DNA of 8,026 nucleotides, taken from positions 1 through 8,026 of the forward strand of contig JAEWKX010000176.1 of the NCBI GenBank assembly GCA_023393575.1, given 5' to 3'. Position numbers and translations under genes: made by a program. The DNA is from Pseudomonadota bacterium (GTDB lineage: Bacteria > Pseudomonadota > Alphaproteobacteria > Rhizobiales > Rhizobiaceae). Numbering within the stretch: the stretch's first letter is position 1; each line of letters starts with the position of its first letter. Under the pieces are notes generated by a model. It saw nothing but the letters and a program-made list of their open reading frames with translations. It searched no databases and had not been told where the DNA came from. Shown here piece by piece: positions 1-5,270 of this stretch.

Positions 1-105
1 CTTGAACACCCGTGCGACGCCAGGGGCATGTTCCTTGCCGGGCACATAGGCGGCGATGTCCAGGATACCCGGGCGCGGAACAGGCTCATTGACGACGATG
101 CTCAT
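1..105 (-). CDS. hisC: Histidinol-phosphate aminotransferase, N-terminal fragment (runs off the left edge)
   Basis: Only the first 35 codons lie in the window; the gene continues past base 1. HisC is the PLP-dependent aminotransferase that converts imidazole-acetol phosphate and glutamate to histidinol phosphate in cytosolic histidine biosynthesis. The visible peptide carries the segment [16 protein letters not shown] (residues 10-25), followed by a short basic stretch. This is the typical opening of rhizobial HisC, just before the conserved LSSNE region, which lies outside the window. The ATG at 105-103 is chosen because an AAGG Shine-Dalgarno-like element sits about 8 bases upstream and because the peptide starts where the family usually starts. 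The gene lies 52 bp downstream of the methyltransferase-like gene on the same strand, so the two may be co-transcribed. No catalytic residue is visible. A HisC-like paralogue acting on aromatic keto acids cannot be excluded. Confidence 0.72.
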   Translation of the reverse strand, partial: MSIVVNEPVPRPGILDIAAYVPGKEHAPGVARVFK

Positions 106-157
106 TGGGATCGACCTTCTGGAAGAACAAGACGTGGCGGCGGTTGATCCTGTGGCA

Positions 158-952
158 TTAAAGCCGAAGCGGACCTTTGTCGAGGGTCAGGCCGCGGCCC
201 CCGCGGCCATCTGCGGTATCCCGCGTCGTCGGCACGCCCCGCGGTGCAAGAACCGGCACGAAGACCCGCCGCGACGCCCGAGTGGCGACAGGCAAGCCCT
301 GGTAGAGGCGCTTCTGCGCTTCCCCGATGATAACCCCGGAAAACACCGGCCAGAACCGGCGCCCCATCCGCTCGATCACGTTGCGGAACCGCAGGACGGT
401 GCGGATCTTCGAGGGCGGAAAGAACAATGCCTCGGCGCTGGCGGCCGGCGTGAAGTTCGTTTCCCGCAGCAGCGAGGTCAACTGACCGCGGGAATAGGGC
501 CGGCCGGAACCGAAGGGGGTATGCTCCATACGGGCCCAGACACCGCGGCGGTTCGGCACCACGATCACCAGCCTCCCGCCGGGCGCCAGCACTCGCCACA
601 GTTCCTTGAGCGTTTCGCGCGGGTTCTCCGCGAACTCCAGTGAATGGACCATCAAAATGCGGTCGATCGACGAATCCGGCAGTGGCAGTTCCTCGTCGAA
701 GACGAGTGCCGTTGCCGACAATTCGCCGGAGGGCCAGTTCACAGCTCCCTGCCCCGCTGGCATAAAGGCGAAGGTGCGCTCGGTATCTGACCGGAACCGC
801 TCAAGATAGGGTACGGCGTAACCCAGTCCGACCAGTCTTTCCTCGGGAAGCCTCGCCCAGAGCGAGGAGAGCGCGAGCGTGATCGCGCGCTCCGCCAGGC
901 GGCCCAACTGCGAATGGTAGAATTCACGGAGATCGACGATATCGGTGTGCAT
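158..952 (-). CDS. Class I SAM-dependent methyltransferase-like protein
   Basis: The 264-residue protein resembles the Methyltransf_11 fold. It has a glycine-rich loop LVGLGYA near residues 40-46, an acidic strand and loop with the [17 protein letters not shown] block around 90-106, and the post-II helix-strand [20 protein letters not shown] around 117-136. That last block is the hallmark that identifies the family. The glycine loop is degenerate: the usual D-x-G-x-G-x-G reads L-V-G-L-G-Y-A, so the acidic residue and the third glycine are missing. The C-terminal 35 residues are basic and look disordered. I use the ATG at 952-950; a GTG one codon earlier is also in frame. No strong Shine-Dalgarno is visible. 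The gene diverges from gloB and lies just upstream of hisC. The substrate is unknown; neighbours suggest no specific one. It could also be a non-catalytic member. Confidence 0.8.
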   Translation of the reverse strand: MHTDIVDLREFYHSQLGRLAERAITLALSSLWARLPEERLVGLGYAVPYLERFRSDTERTFAFMPAGQGAVNWPSGELSATALVFDEELPLPDSSIDRILMVHSLEFAENPRETLKELWRVLAPGGRLVIVVPNRRGVWARMEHTPFGSGRPYSRGQLTSLLRETNFTPAASAEALFFPPSKIRTVLRFRNVIERMGRRFWPVFSGVIIGEAQKRLYQGLPVATRASRRVFVPVLAPRGVPTTRDTADGRGGRGLTLDKGPLRL

Positions 953-976
953 CACAAAAAAGCTAGCAGAGAGCCG

Positions 977-1005
977 TTGGACATCATAGCGGGACCTTCT
1001 ACATT
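977..1005 (+). promoter_or_regulatory. Candidate promoter for gloB
   Basis: TTGGAC (977-982) and TACATT (1000-1005) are separated by 17 bp, and the predicted start near 1012 is 30 nt upstream of the gloB ATG. Three of six -35 bases and four of six -10 bases match the sigma70 consensus, so the support is modest. It overlaps the divergent methyltransferase promoter candidate. Confidence 0.3.
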
Positions 1006-1011
1006 CGTCTG
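983..1011 (-). promoter_or_regulatory. Candidate promoter for the methyltransferase-like gene
   Basis: On the minus strand a -10-like TATGAT (988-983, 5 of 6 to consensus) is preceded at 17 bp by CAGACG (1011-1006), a weak -35 with only GAC matching. Transcription would start near 976 and give a leader of about 24 nt. It interleaves with the gloB promoter candidate on the other strand. This is a motif reading only. Confidence 0.3.
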
Positions 1012-1041
1012 CGATGCCATCAATACAATGGGGACAGCGTC

Positions 1042-1812
1042 ATGAAGCCACTGGAAATCGAAATCTTTCAGTGCCGCAGTGACAACTACGGCGTGCTCGT
1101 ACACGACCCGGAGACCGGACTTACGGCCTCCATCGATGCTCCGGAAGAACGGCCCGTCGTCGACGCCGCGGCCCGTCGTGGCTGGACGCTCAGCCATATC
1201 TTCACGACCCATCACCACACCGATCACGTGGAAGCCAACCTTCCCCTGAAAGATCGCTTTGGCTTGCAGATCATCGGTCCGATCAACGAGGCGGTCGCAA
1301 TTCCCGGCCTCGACAAGACAGTCGCGGACGGAGACGAGTTCGACTTCGGTGCCCGCAAGGTCTGCGTCATCGAGACACCGGGCCATACCGCCGGTCATGT
1401 CTGCTACCACTTTCCCGACGACAAGATCCTGTTTTCGGCCGATACGCTGTTTGCGCTGGGTTGCGGCCGGCTCTTCGAGCGCCCTGCCGCCGACATGTGG
1501 CATTCCCTGCAGAAGCTCGCGGTCCTTCCCGACGAGACCGCCGTCTATTTCGGCCATGAGTACACGCTCTCCAACGCCCGCTTCGCACTCACCATCGACC
1601 CGGATAACAAGCGTCTTCAAGACCGAGCTCGCGACATCGAAGCCGCGCGGGCGGCTAACCGCGTCACCATCCCGACAACCATTGGATTGGAGAAGGAGAC
1701 GAACCCGTTCCTGCGCGCCACCGACCTCGCGATCCGCCGAAATCTCCTGATGGAGGGCCGCACCAGCGAGGAAGTGTTTGCAGAAATCCGCAAGCGCAAG
1801 GACAATTTCTAG
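1042..1812 (+). CDS. gloB: Hydroxyacylglutathione hydrolase (glyoxalase II)
   Basis: GloB is the cytosolic second enzyme of the glyoxalase pathway: it hydrolyses S-D-lactoylglutathione to D-lactate and glutathione after GloA acts on methylglyoxal. The 256-residue length is normal for bacterial glyoxalase II. All metal ligands of the binuclear metallo-beta-lactamase site are visible: THHHTDH with H57, H59, D61 and H62, then H115 in TPGHTAGH, D134 in ADTLF, and H171 in FGHEYT. The GCGRLFE signature (140-146) and the C-terminal KETNPFLR block (217-224) of the glutathione-binding domain mark true glyoxalase II rather than a generic beta-lactamase-fold hydrolase. The ATG at 1042 has a GGGGA Shine-Dalgarno 7 bases upstream. 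A Cupin_5 gene follows after 14 bp and is probably co-transcribed. No gloA is present in the window. Confidence 0.96.
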   Translation: MKPLEIEIFQCRSDNYGVLVHDPETGLTASIDAPEERPVVDAAARRGWTLSHIFTTHHHTDHVEANLPLKDRFGLQIIGPINEAVAIPGLDKTVADGDEFDFGARKVCVIETPGHTAGHVCYHFPDDKILFSADTLFALGCGRLFERPAADMWHSLQKLAVLPDETAVYFGHEYTLSNARFALTIDPDNKRLQDRARDIEAARAANRVTIPTTIGLEKETNPFLRATDLAIRRNLLMEGRTSEEVFAEIRKRKDNF

Positions 1813-1826
1813 CGCCTCCGGTCCGG

Positions 1827-2264
1827 ATGACGATCATGGAGCCGCGAGAAATCATCCACATCCTCGGCATGCGGCGCCATCCGGAAGGCGGCTGGTACGC
1901 CGAGACCTTCCGAGATGCAGGCGGCGCCGCCGCCCGCGGTCATTCCACCGCCATCTACTATCTGCTGGAAGCGGGCGAACGGTCGCATTGGCACCGGGTG
2001 CGCGATGCGGCCGAAGTCTGGCACTTCTATGCCGGCGATCCGTTGAGACTGAGGATCTCACCCGATGGCGTCGCGGCGGCAACAGTCACGCTCGGCACGG
2101 ATCTCTCCAATGGGGAACGCCCGCAGGCGATCGTGCCGGCCGGCGCATGGCAGGCCGCGGAGCCACTCGGCGCCTACACGCTCGTCGGCTGCACCGTGGC
2201 GCCCGGCTTCGACTTCTCTGCCTTCGAGCTTGCTCCACCAGGCTGGGAGCCGGGTTCAGCTTGA
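1827..2264 (+). CDS. Cupin_5 (DUF985) family protein
   Basis: The 145-residue single-domain protein matches the Cupin_5/DUF985 family. Visible family blocks are RRHPEGGWYAETFR (16-29), STAIYYLL (40-47), SHWHRV (53-58), AEVWHFYAG (62-70) and the closing strand LVGCTVAPGFDF (119-130). H54, H56, E63 and H66 are plausible metal or ligand contacts by analogy with other cupins. Members are beta-barrel proteins; some relatives are described as sugar epimerase-like, but the biochemical role is generally unknown. The gene starts 14 bp after gloB and so is likely in its operon, which gives a hint of stress or detoxification but no proof. Two starts are possible, ATG 1827 and ATG 1836; neither has a convincing Shine-Dalgarno. 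Its last 9 bases overlap the end of the convergent YhhN-family gene. Confidence 0.88.
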   Translation: MTIMEPREIIHILGMRRHPEGGWYAETFRDAGGAAARGHSTAIYYLLEAGERSHWHRVRDAAEVWHFYAGDPLRLRISPDGVAAATVTLGTDLSNGERPQAIVPAGAWQAAEPLGAYTLVGCTVAPGFDFSAFELAPPGWEPGSA

Positions 2265-2903
2265 GGGCAGACCAGCGACCGCGAGCGTGAAGACGAACTG
2301 GGCGGCATAGTAACTCGCCCAGACGAAGAGGCGCAGCAGGCGGCCGAAAGGCCGGCCCGAGACAATCAGGAACTTCTCCGCCGCAAGCGCCGTATCGGAG
2401 GAAAGAAAAAGCGCGGCACCCAGGAATATGACCGCATCCGCCACGGCAAGCGCCGTAACGCCCATGATGCCGATGACGAGTCCATAGACGGCGACGGGAA
2501 GGGCGAGAGATCCTGCCGGGCGCCGCAGGGCGAGGATGAACGCCGGCACCAGCACCGCAAGGACGCCGACGCAGGCCAGGCGCCACGCCTCCGCCCAGAT
2601 CAGCACCGGGTCCGCCATGGGCCAGAACAGCACGACATAGGCGATGTGCGACAGGAGAAAGGCGGTGAGCCCGGCCATGAAGGCGCGGTCGCCGTCATAG
2701 GCGAGGCAGAGGTCGCCGAGCGCTCCGAGAAGAAGGGCGGCGGCAAGCCATCCCGGTCCATCGACGGAAAGGACATAGAGAGCGAGAATCAGGACCGGTG
2801 CCGTCTTCACGGCTGCACGGGCATGGCCGGCCGGCTTCTCCAGCCATCTGAGATAAAACACCGCCGGCAGAACCGATGCGACCAGGAGGATCACTGAGAA
2901 CAT
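2256..2903 (-). CDS. YhhN/TMEM86-family membrane protein (lysoplasmalogenase-like)
   Basis: This 215-residue, highly hydrophobic protein has about seven or eight predicted membrane segments. Blocks typical of the YhhN family are ALGDLCLAYDGDRAF (from about residue 62), with the D-x-C/x-L pattern in a membrane helix, then LFLSSDTALAAEKF (about 165-178) and WASYYAAQ (about 195-202). Characterised relatives (mammalian TMEM86B, Legionella YhhN-type proteins) cleave the vinyl-ether bond of lysoplasmalogens. Most alphaproteobacteria are not known for plasmalogens, so the native substrate here is uncertain. I use the ATG at 2903-2901; a GTG two codons upstream (2909) is also in frame and would start only 4 bp after the DMT stop. 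Either way it is the last gene of the minus-strand run behind the exporter. Its stop codon lies inside the 3' end of the convergent cupin gene. Confidence 0.85.
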   Translation of the reverse strand: MFSVILLVASVLPAVFYLRWLEKPAGHARAAVKTAPVLILALYVLSVDGPGWLAAALLLGALGDLCLAYDGDRAFMAGLTAFLLSHIAYVVLFWPMADPVLIWAEAWRLACVGVLAVLVPAFILALRRPAGSLALPVAVYGLVIGIMGVTALAVADAVIFLGAALFLSSDTALAAEKFLIVSGRPFGRLLRLFVWASYYAAQFVFTLAVAGLPSS

Positions 2904-2913
2904 CGCCACCGGC

Positions 2914-3804
2914 CTATTCCGCCGGCATCGGGTCGCGCCTGCGCCGCGGCAGAAGCATGTCGCGGGCCGCCATCACGGCACCGCCGGTGATCAGCAGGCA
3001 GGCGAGCAGGATCCGCCAGTCGGGTTCGGCAAAGCCGCTCGCCACCAGGATCAGCGTCGACAGCAGCGGCGCGGCATAGCTTGCCGCCCCGATGATCTGG
3101 ATGTCGCCGTTCTTGACCCCGTGGTCCCAGGCATAGAATGCGGCACCCACCGGCAGCAGGCCGAGCCCCGCCACCGCCAGCCATTCCCCCGTATCGGCGG
3201 GCCAGACGGTCGTCTCGAGCGCAAGATGGCAGAGAAGCGACAGGAGCGAGGTGGCGAGGCAGAAGCCGGTCACGACATCGGTGGAGACACGATTGAAACT
3301 GCGCGTCATGAGCGAATAGCCGGACCAGGTGAAAGCGCAGAGGAAGGCCGCCCCATAGCCCAGCGCATACTTGTCGTCGAAGGAGATGCCGTTGCGCGAG
3401 ACGATCGCGACGGTGCCGGCGAGCCCGGCGAGCGCCCCCGCCACGTGATGCCACCGAAGCCTTTCCCCCGGCAGCAGCGCCGAGCCCACGACGATGAACA
3501 GCGGCCACAGATAGGCGATCAGGCCGGCCTCCACCGCCGGTGCGTTGCGCAGCGCCGTGAAGTAGAGGAAATGGTAGCCGAACAGGCCGGCTATGCCGGT
3601 AATCCAGACCTTCGGCGGCTGACGGAGAAGCTTCAGCCGCTGCGGCCTCACGGCAAACAGGAGAAGGCCGGGCAGGCTGCCGATAGCGAAGGTGATGGCC
3701 GAGAGTTGGAAGGGCGGCATCTTTCCCGAGGCTGCCGTCATCAATGCCAGCAGCGACCACATCAGGATGGCCGTGAAACCGATCAGCGTACCGCGTATCT
3801 TCAC
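2914..3804 (-). CDS. DMT-superfamily (EamA) exporter, YddG-like
   Basis: The 296-residue inner-membrane protein has about ten hydrophobic segments in two EamA repeats and a basic C-terminal tail with RRRR at 287-290. From memory of E. coli YddG, an aromatic amino acid exporter, several blocks line up: GLIAYLWP (94-101, YddG GMVNYLWP), the AFTW-x-x-YSLMT helix of repeat two (157-167), AAFYAWDHGVKNGDIQI (221-237, YddG YAAWNVGILHGN) and ASYAAPLLST (241-250). A role in exporting aromatic or other hydrophobic amino acids is therefore plausible but not shown. It starts at GTG 3804, preceded about 5 bases away by a strong GAAGGGGG Shine-Dalgarno; no nearby ATG fits as well. It sits 28 bp after the DUF3108 gene and directly before the YhhN gene, so the three are probably one transcript. 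Confidence 0.86.
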   Translation of the reverse strand: MKIRGTLIGFTAILMWSLLALMTAASGKMPPFQLSAITFAIGSLPGLLLFAVRPQRLKLLRQPPKVWITGIAGLFGYHFLYFTALRNAPAVEAGLIAYLWPLFIVVGSALLPGERLRWHHVAGALAGLAGTVAIVSRNGISFDDKYALGYGAAFLCAFTWSGYSLMTRSFNRVSTDVVTGFCLATSLLSLLCHLALETTVWPADTGEWLAVAGLGLLPVGAAFYAWDHGVKNGDIQIIGAASYAAPLLSTLILVASGFAEPDWRILLACLLITGGAVMAARDMLLPRRRRDPMPAE

Positions 3805-3832
3805 CCTGCCCCCTTCAGGGCAAGCCGCCCCG

Positions 3833-4606
3833 TCAGCCGCCGTACCTGGCCGCCTTCACATAGACCTGCCCCATGCTCGTCGGAATGCGGGCATAGACGG
3901 GAGCATATACATTCACCGATTGCGCCTTGGCAAACCAGATCTCCATCGGCGTTTTCCTGAGATGCTCGATATCGGAGCGCCCGCGGCGGAAGCCGGACTT
4001 CGGGACATAGCGGATCTCGCAGACGATCGCCTCGCCTTCGAAGCCTTCGGTCGAGAAGCTTTCCGTTCCCTTCGGCTTCAGGATCAGGTCCATCCGCGAT
4101 TCGCCGTCGTAGATGGGGACGCGGTCGGGGCAGACCTTGGCATCTCCGGAGAATACCAGCCCCGTCAGCGGATCGAGCACGGAGCGCAGGTCCTCCGGAG
4201 CGACCGGCACCCAGTTCTCCGGCCGACGCTTCGGCTCCGGCTTCATCACCGACCGGGTCACGTCCCCGTTGCGATAGGTGACCTCGTAGACGCGGGTCCG
4301 CTTGCCGGTCTTGTAGACGAGGTTATAGTGCTCCGCTTCCAGCTTGTCGCCGCGCTTGCGGCCGGTGACGCTGGTTTCCGCGGAGATCTTGCTGACGATC
4401 TCCGCCAATCCCCAGGAGCGGAAGCTGCCGCTGATACGGTAGTCGTCGCTTCCGAACTCGCTGGCGAAGGCGGCCTTGGCGATCGGCAGGATGCCGAGGG
4501 AGATGTCGTATTCGCTGACGTGACGGACGCCGGTCGTCGCCGCGGGTCCGGCGAAAAGCGAGAGCGTGAAAGCAGCGGCTAGGATGGACCTGCAGCGCCC
4601 GGTCAT
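3833..4606 (-). CDS. DUF3108 domain protein, secreted
   Basis: A 257-residue protein with an N-terminal signal peptide: basic MTGRCRS, then the hydrophobic segment ILAAAFTLSLFAGPAATT to about residue 25. The mature part is predicted beta-rich and matches DUF3108. Visible pieces are SEYDISLGILPIAKAAF (31-47), YRISGSFRSWG (56-66), DPLTGL (145-150), IYDGESRMDL (165-174), VCEIRYVPKSGFR (195-207) and MEIWFA (221-226). C159 and C196 could form a disulfide in the periplasm. DUF3108 proteins have no settled function; the fold suggests a lipoprotein-localisation-like beta barrel or lipid-binding role, which is inference. The open frame extends 52 codons further upstream, but the ATG at 4606 is preferred because it begins the signal peptide and has a GAGG element 8 bases before it. 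It heads the run leading to the exporter and the YhhN gene. Confidence 0.85.
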   Translation of the reverse strand: MTGRCRSILAAAFTLSLFAGPAATTGVRHVSEYDISLGILPIAKAAFASEFGSDDYRISGSFRSWGLAEIVSKISAETSVTGRKRGDKLEAEHYNLVYKTGKRTRVYEVTYRNGDVTRSVMKPEPKRRPENWVPVAPEDLRSVLDPLTGLVFSGDAKVCPDRVPIYDGESRMDLILKPKGTESFSTEGFEGEAIVCEIRYVPKSGFRRGRSDIEHLRKTPMEIWFAKAQSVNVYAPVYARIPTSMGQVYVKAARYGG

Positions 4607-4630
4607 GGCAGTGCCTCGATCAAGGTGGAA

Positions 4631-4650
4631 GGAGGATACTCGCGTCCTCC
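4631..4650 (-). repeat. Inverted repeat in the DUF3108 leader
   Basis: GGAGGA (4631-4636) and TCCTCC (4645-4650) are perfect complements around an 8-nt loop. In the minus-strand mRNA the hairpin would begin about 25 nt before the DUF3108 AUG. Its 5' arm reads GGAGGA, a perfect anti-16S match that is too far from this AUG to serve it. An AT-rich stretch (4652-4690) just upstream contains TATATG (4664-4659) and may hold the promoter, which would place the hairpin at the 5' end of the transcript. Confidence 0.4.
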
Positions 4651-4743
4651 GTTGAGAACATATAAGCCTGCCACTATGGCAAGAAAATAGCCTGCCGCGC
4701 TCGCTCGATATCGATTCCGCACCCGAAAGCCGGAGGTTTTGGC

Positions 4744-4772
4744 TTGACGGGACGGGCCTCACTGACTATAGA
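4744..4772 (+). promoter_or_regulatory. Sigma70-type promoter for rpmB
   Basis: TTGACG (4744-4749, 5 of 6) and TATAGA (4767-4772, 4 of 6) are separated by exactly 17 bp. The -35 is preceded by C, giving the CTTGAC form common in rhizobial housekeeping promoters. Transcription would start near 4779 and give an rpmB leader of about 86 nt. It is the best promoter in the window. Confidence 0.65.
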
Positions 4773-4809
4773 ACCGCAACTTTCCAATCAGACCAGTTGG
4801 ATCGGCGCA

Positions 4810-4824
4810 CCGGGCATTGCCCGG
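4810..4824 (+). repeat. Palindrome in the rpmB leader
   Basis: CCGGGCATTGCCCGG is a perfect 7+1+7 palindrome. In RNA it would fold as a six-pair GC stem with a three-base loop about 30 nt from the predicted 5' end, some 40 nt before the rpmB AUG. No U-tract follows, so it is not an intrinsic terminator. It could be a leader hairpin for feedback control or RNA stability, or a protein operator in DNA. Confidence 0.5.
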
Positions 4825-4864
4825 AAGTACCATTCGATTGCAGAAGAACAACAAAGGTGTACCC

Positions 4865-5155
4865 ATGTCTCGTATGTGCGAACTGACCGGCAAGGGCGTT
4901 CAGACCGGCAATAACGTCAGCCACGCAAACAACAAGACGCGCCGCCGGTTCCTGCCGAACCTGTGCCACGTCACGCTGATCTCCGACGCGCTCGGCCAGC
5001 GCTTCCGCCTTCGCGTTTCGGCGCACGCCCTTCGCTCCGTCGAGCATCGCGGTGGTCTTGACGCCTTCCTTCTGAAGGCTGACGAAAAAGAACTGTCGAT
5101 GCGCGCCCGCCTGCTGCGCCGCCAGATCGCCAAGAAGACCGCCGAAGCCGCCTGA
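4865..5155 (+). CDS. rpmB: 50S ribosomal protein L28 (bL28)
   Basis: The 96-residue basic protein is L28, a structural component of the large ribosomal subunit near the E site and the L1 stalk. The N-terminus [11 protein letters not shown] followed by [19 protein letters not shown] (residues 15-33) is the universal L28 signature. It is longer than the 78-residue E. coli form because of the alphaproteobacterial C-terminal extension, which ends in a basic helix and KKTAEAA. It has C5 and C34 but no paired CxxC motifs, so it is the zinc-independent form. The ATG at 4865 has AAAGGTG about 6 bases upstream; an in-frame TTG at 4817 is ignored. It is a monocistronic-looking gene with its own promoter and a strong terminator 28 bp after the stop. 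Confidence 0.98.
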   Translation: MSRMCELTGKGVQTGNNVSHANNKTRRRFLPNLCHVTLISDALGQRFRLRVSAHALRSVEHRGGLDAFLLKADEKELSMRARLLRRQIAKKTAEAA

Positions 5156-5183
5156 GCTTCGAAGGACGTCATTCCGTTCCGGG

Positions 5184-5220
5184 AGGGGCTTGACGGGAAA
5201 CCGCTCAAGCCCTTTCTGTT
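5184..5220 (+). terminator. Rho-independent terminator after rpmB
   Basis: GGGCTTGA (5186-5193) pairs perfectly with TCAAGCCC (5205-5212). The stem continues inside with CGG/CCG closing a GAAA tetraloop (one bulged C at 5204), and outside with A5184-T5214 and a G-T pair. TTTCTGTT follows. The position just after rpmB and before the transporter gene fits termination of the rpmB transcript. Confidence 0.85.
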
Positions 5221-5239
5221 GATCTTTATCGAACTCCAA

Positions 5240-5270
5240 CTGGTAGCATCACCCAGGATAAAAAAATGCG
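5240..5270 (+). promoter_or_regulatory. preQ1-I-like riboswitch on the transporter start site
   Basis: A hairpin with P1 CTGG (5240-5243) and CCAG (5253-5256) encloses TAGCATCAC and is followed by a tail of seven consecutive A (5260-5266). In preQ1-I aptamers (for example the Thermoanaerobacter tengcongensis one) P1 is followed by a U and ends after a C that binds the ligand; here T5244 and C5252 hold those places. The loop GCAT (5246-5249) can pair with ATGC (5266-5269), closing the H-type pseudoknot over the start codon itself. The Shine-Dalgarno AGGA (5255-5258) is half inside P1. Ligand binding would thus block both Shine-Dalgarno and AUG. P1 has four pairs rather than the usual five. The next gene imports queuosine precursors, the expected target of this class. 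Confidence 0.55.

Noticed and set aside
108..150. GGATC/GATCC inverted repeat between the methyltransferase gene and hisC
   Set aside because: The arms are only 5 bp and over 30 bases apart, which is expected by chance; no terminator or operator features.
952..1620. Open frame of 222 codons on the minus strand, antisense to gloB
   Set aside because: It lies wholly across gloB, which has every catalytic motif of its family. The antisense product shows no recognisable domain and is expected by chance in GC-rich coding sequence.
2891..3760. Open frame of 289 codons on the minus strand in a second frame of the exporter gene
   Set aside because: The translation is arginine/alanine-rich without membrane segments or motifs, while the overlapping frame gives a clean EamA transporter.
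3121..3960. Open frame of 279 codons on the plus strand across the exporter and the DUF3108 end
   Set aside because: Low-complexity, charged translation with no family signature; a shadow of the minus-strand genes.
4607..4762. In-frame N-terminal extension of the DUF3108 protein by 52 residues
   Set aside because: The extension is not protein-like for this family and would bury the signal peptide; the ATG at 4606 starts the signal peptide and has a Shine-Dalgarno.
4817..4864. In-frame TTG start giving a 16-residue extension of L28
   Set aside because: L28 universally begins MSR; the ATG at 4865 has a good Shine-Dalgarno, and the extension spans the leader palindrome.
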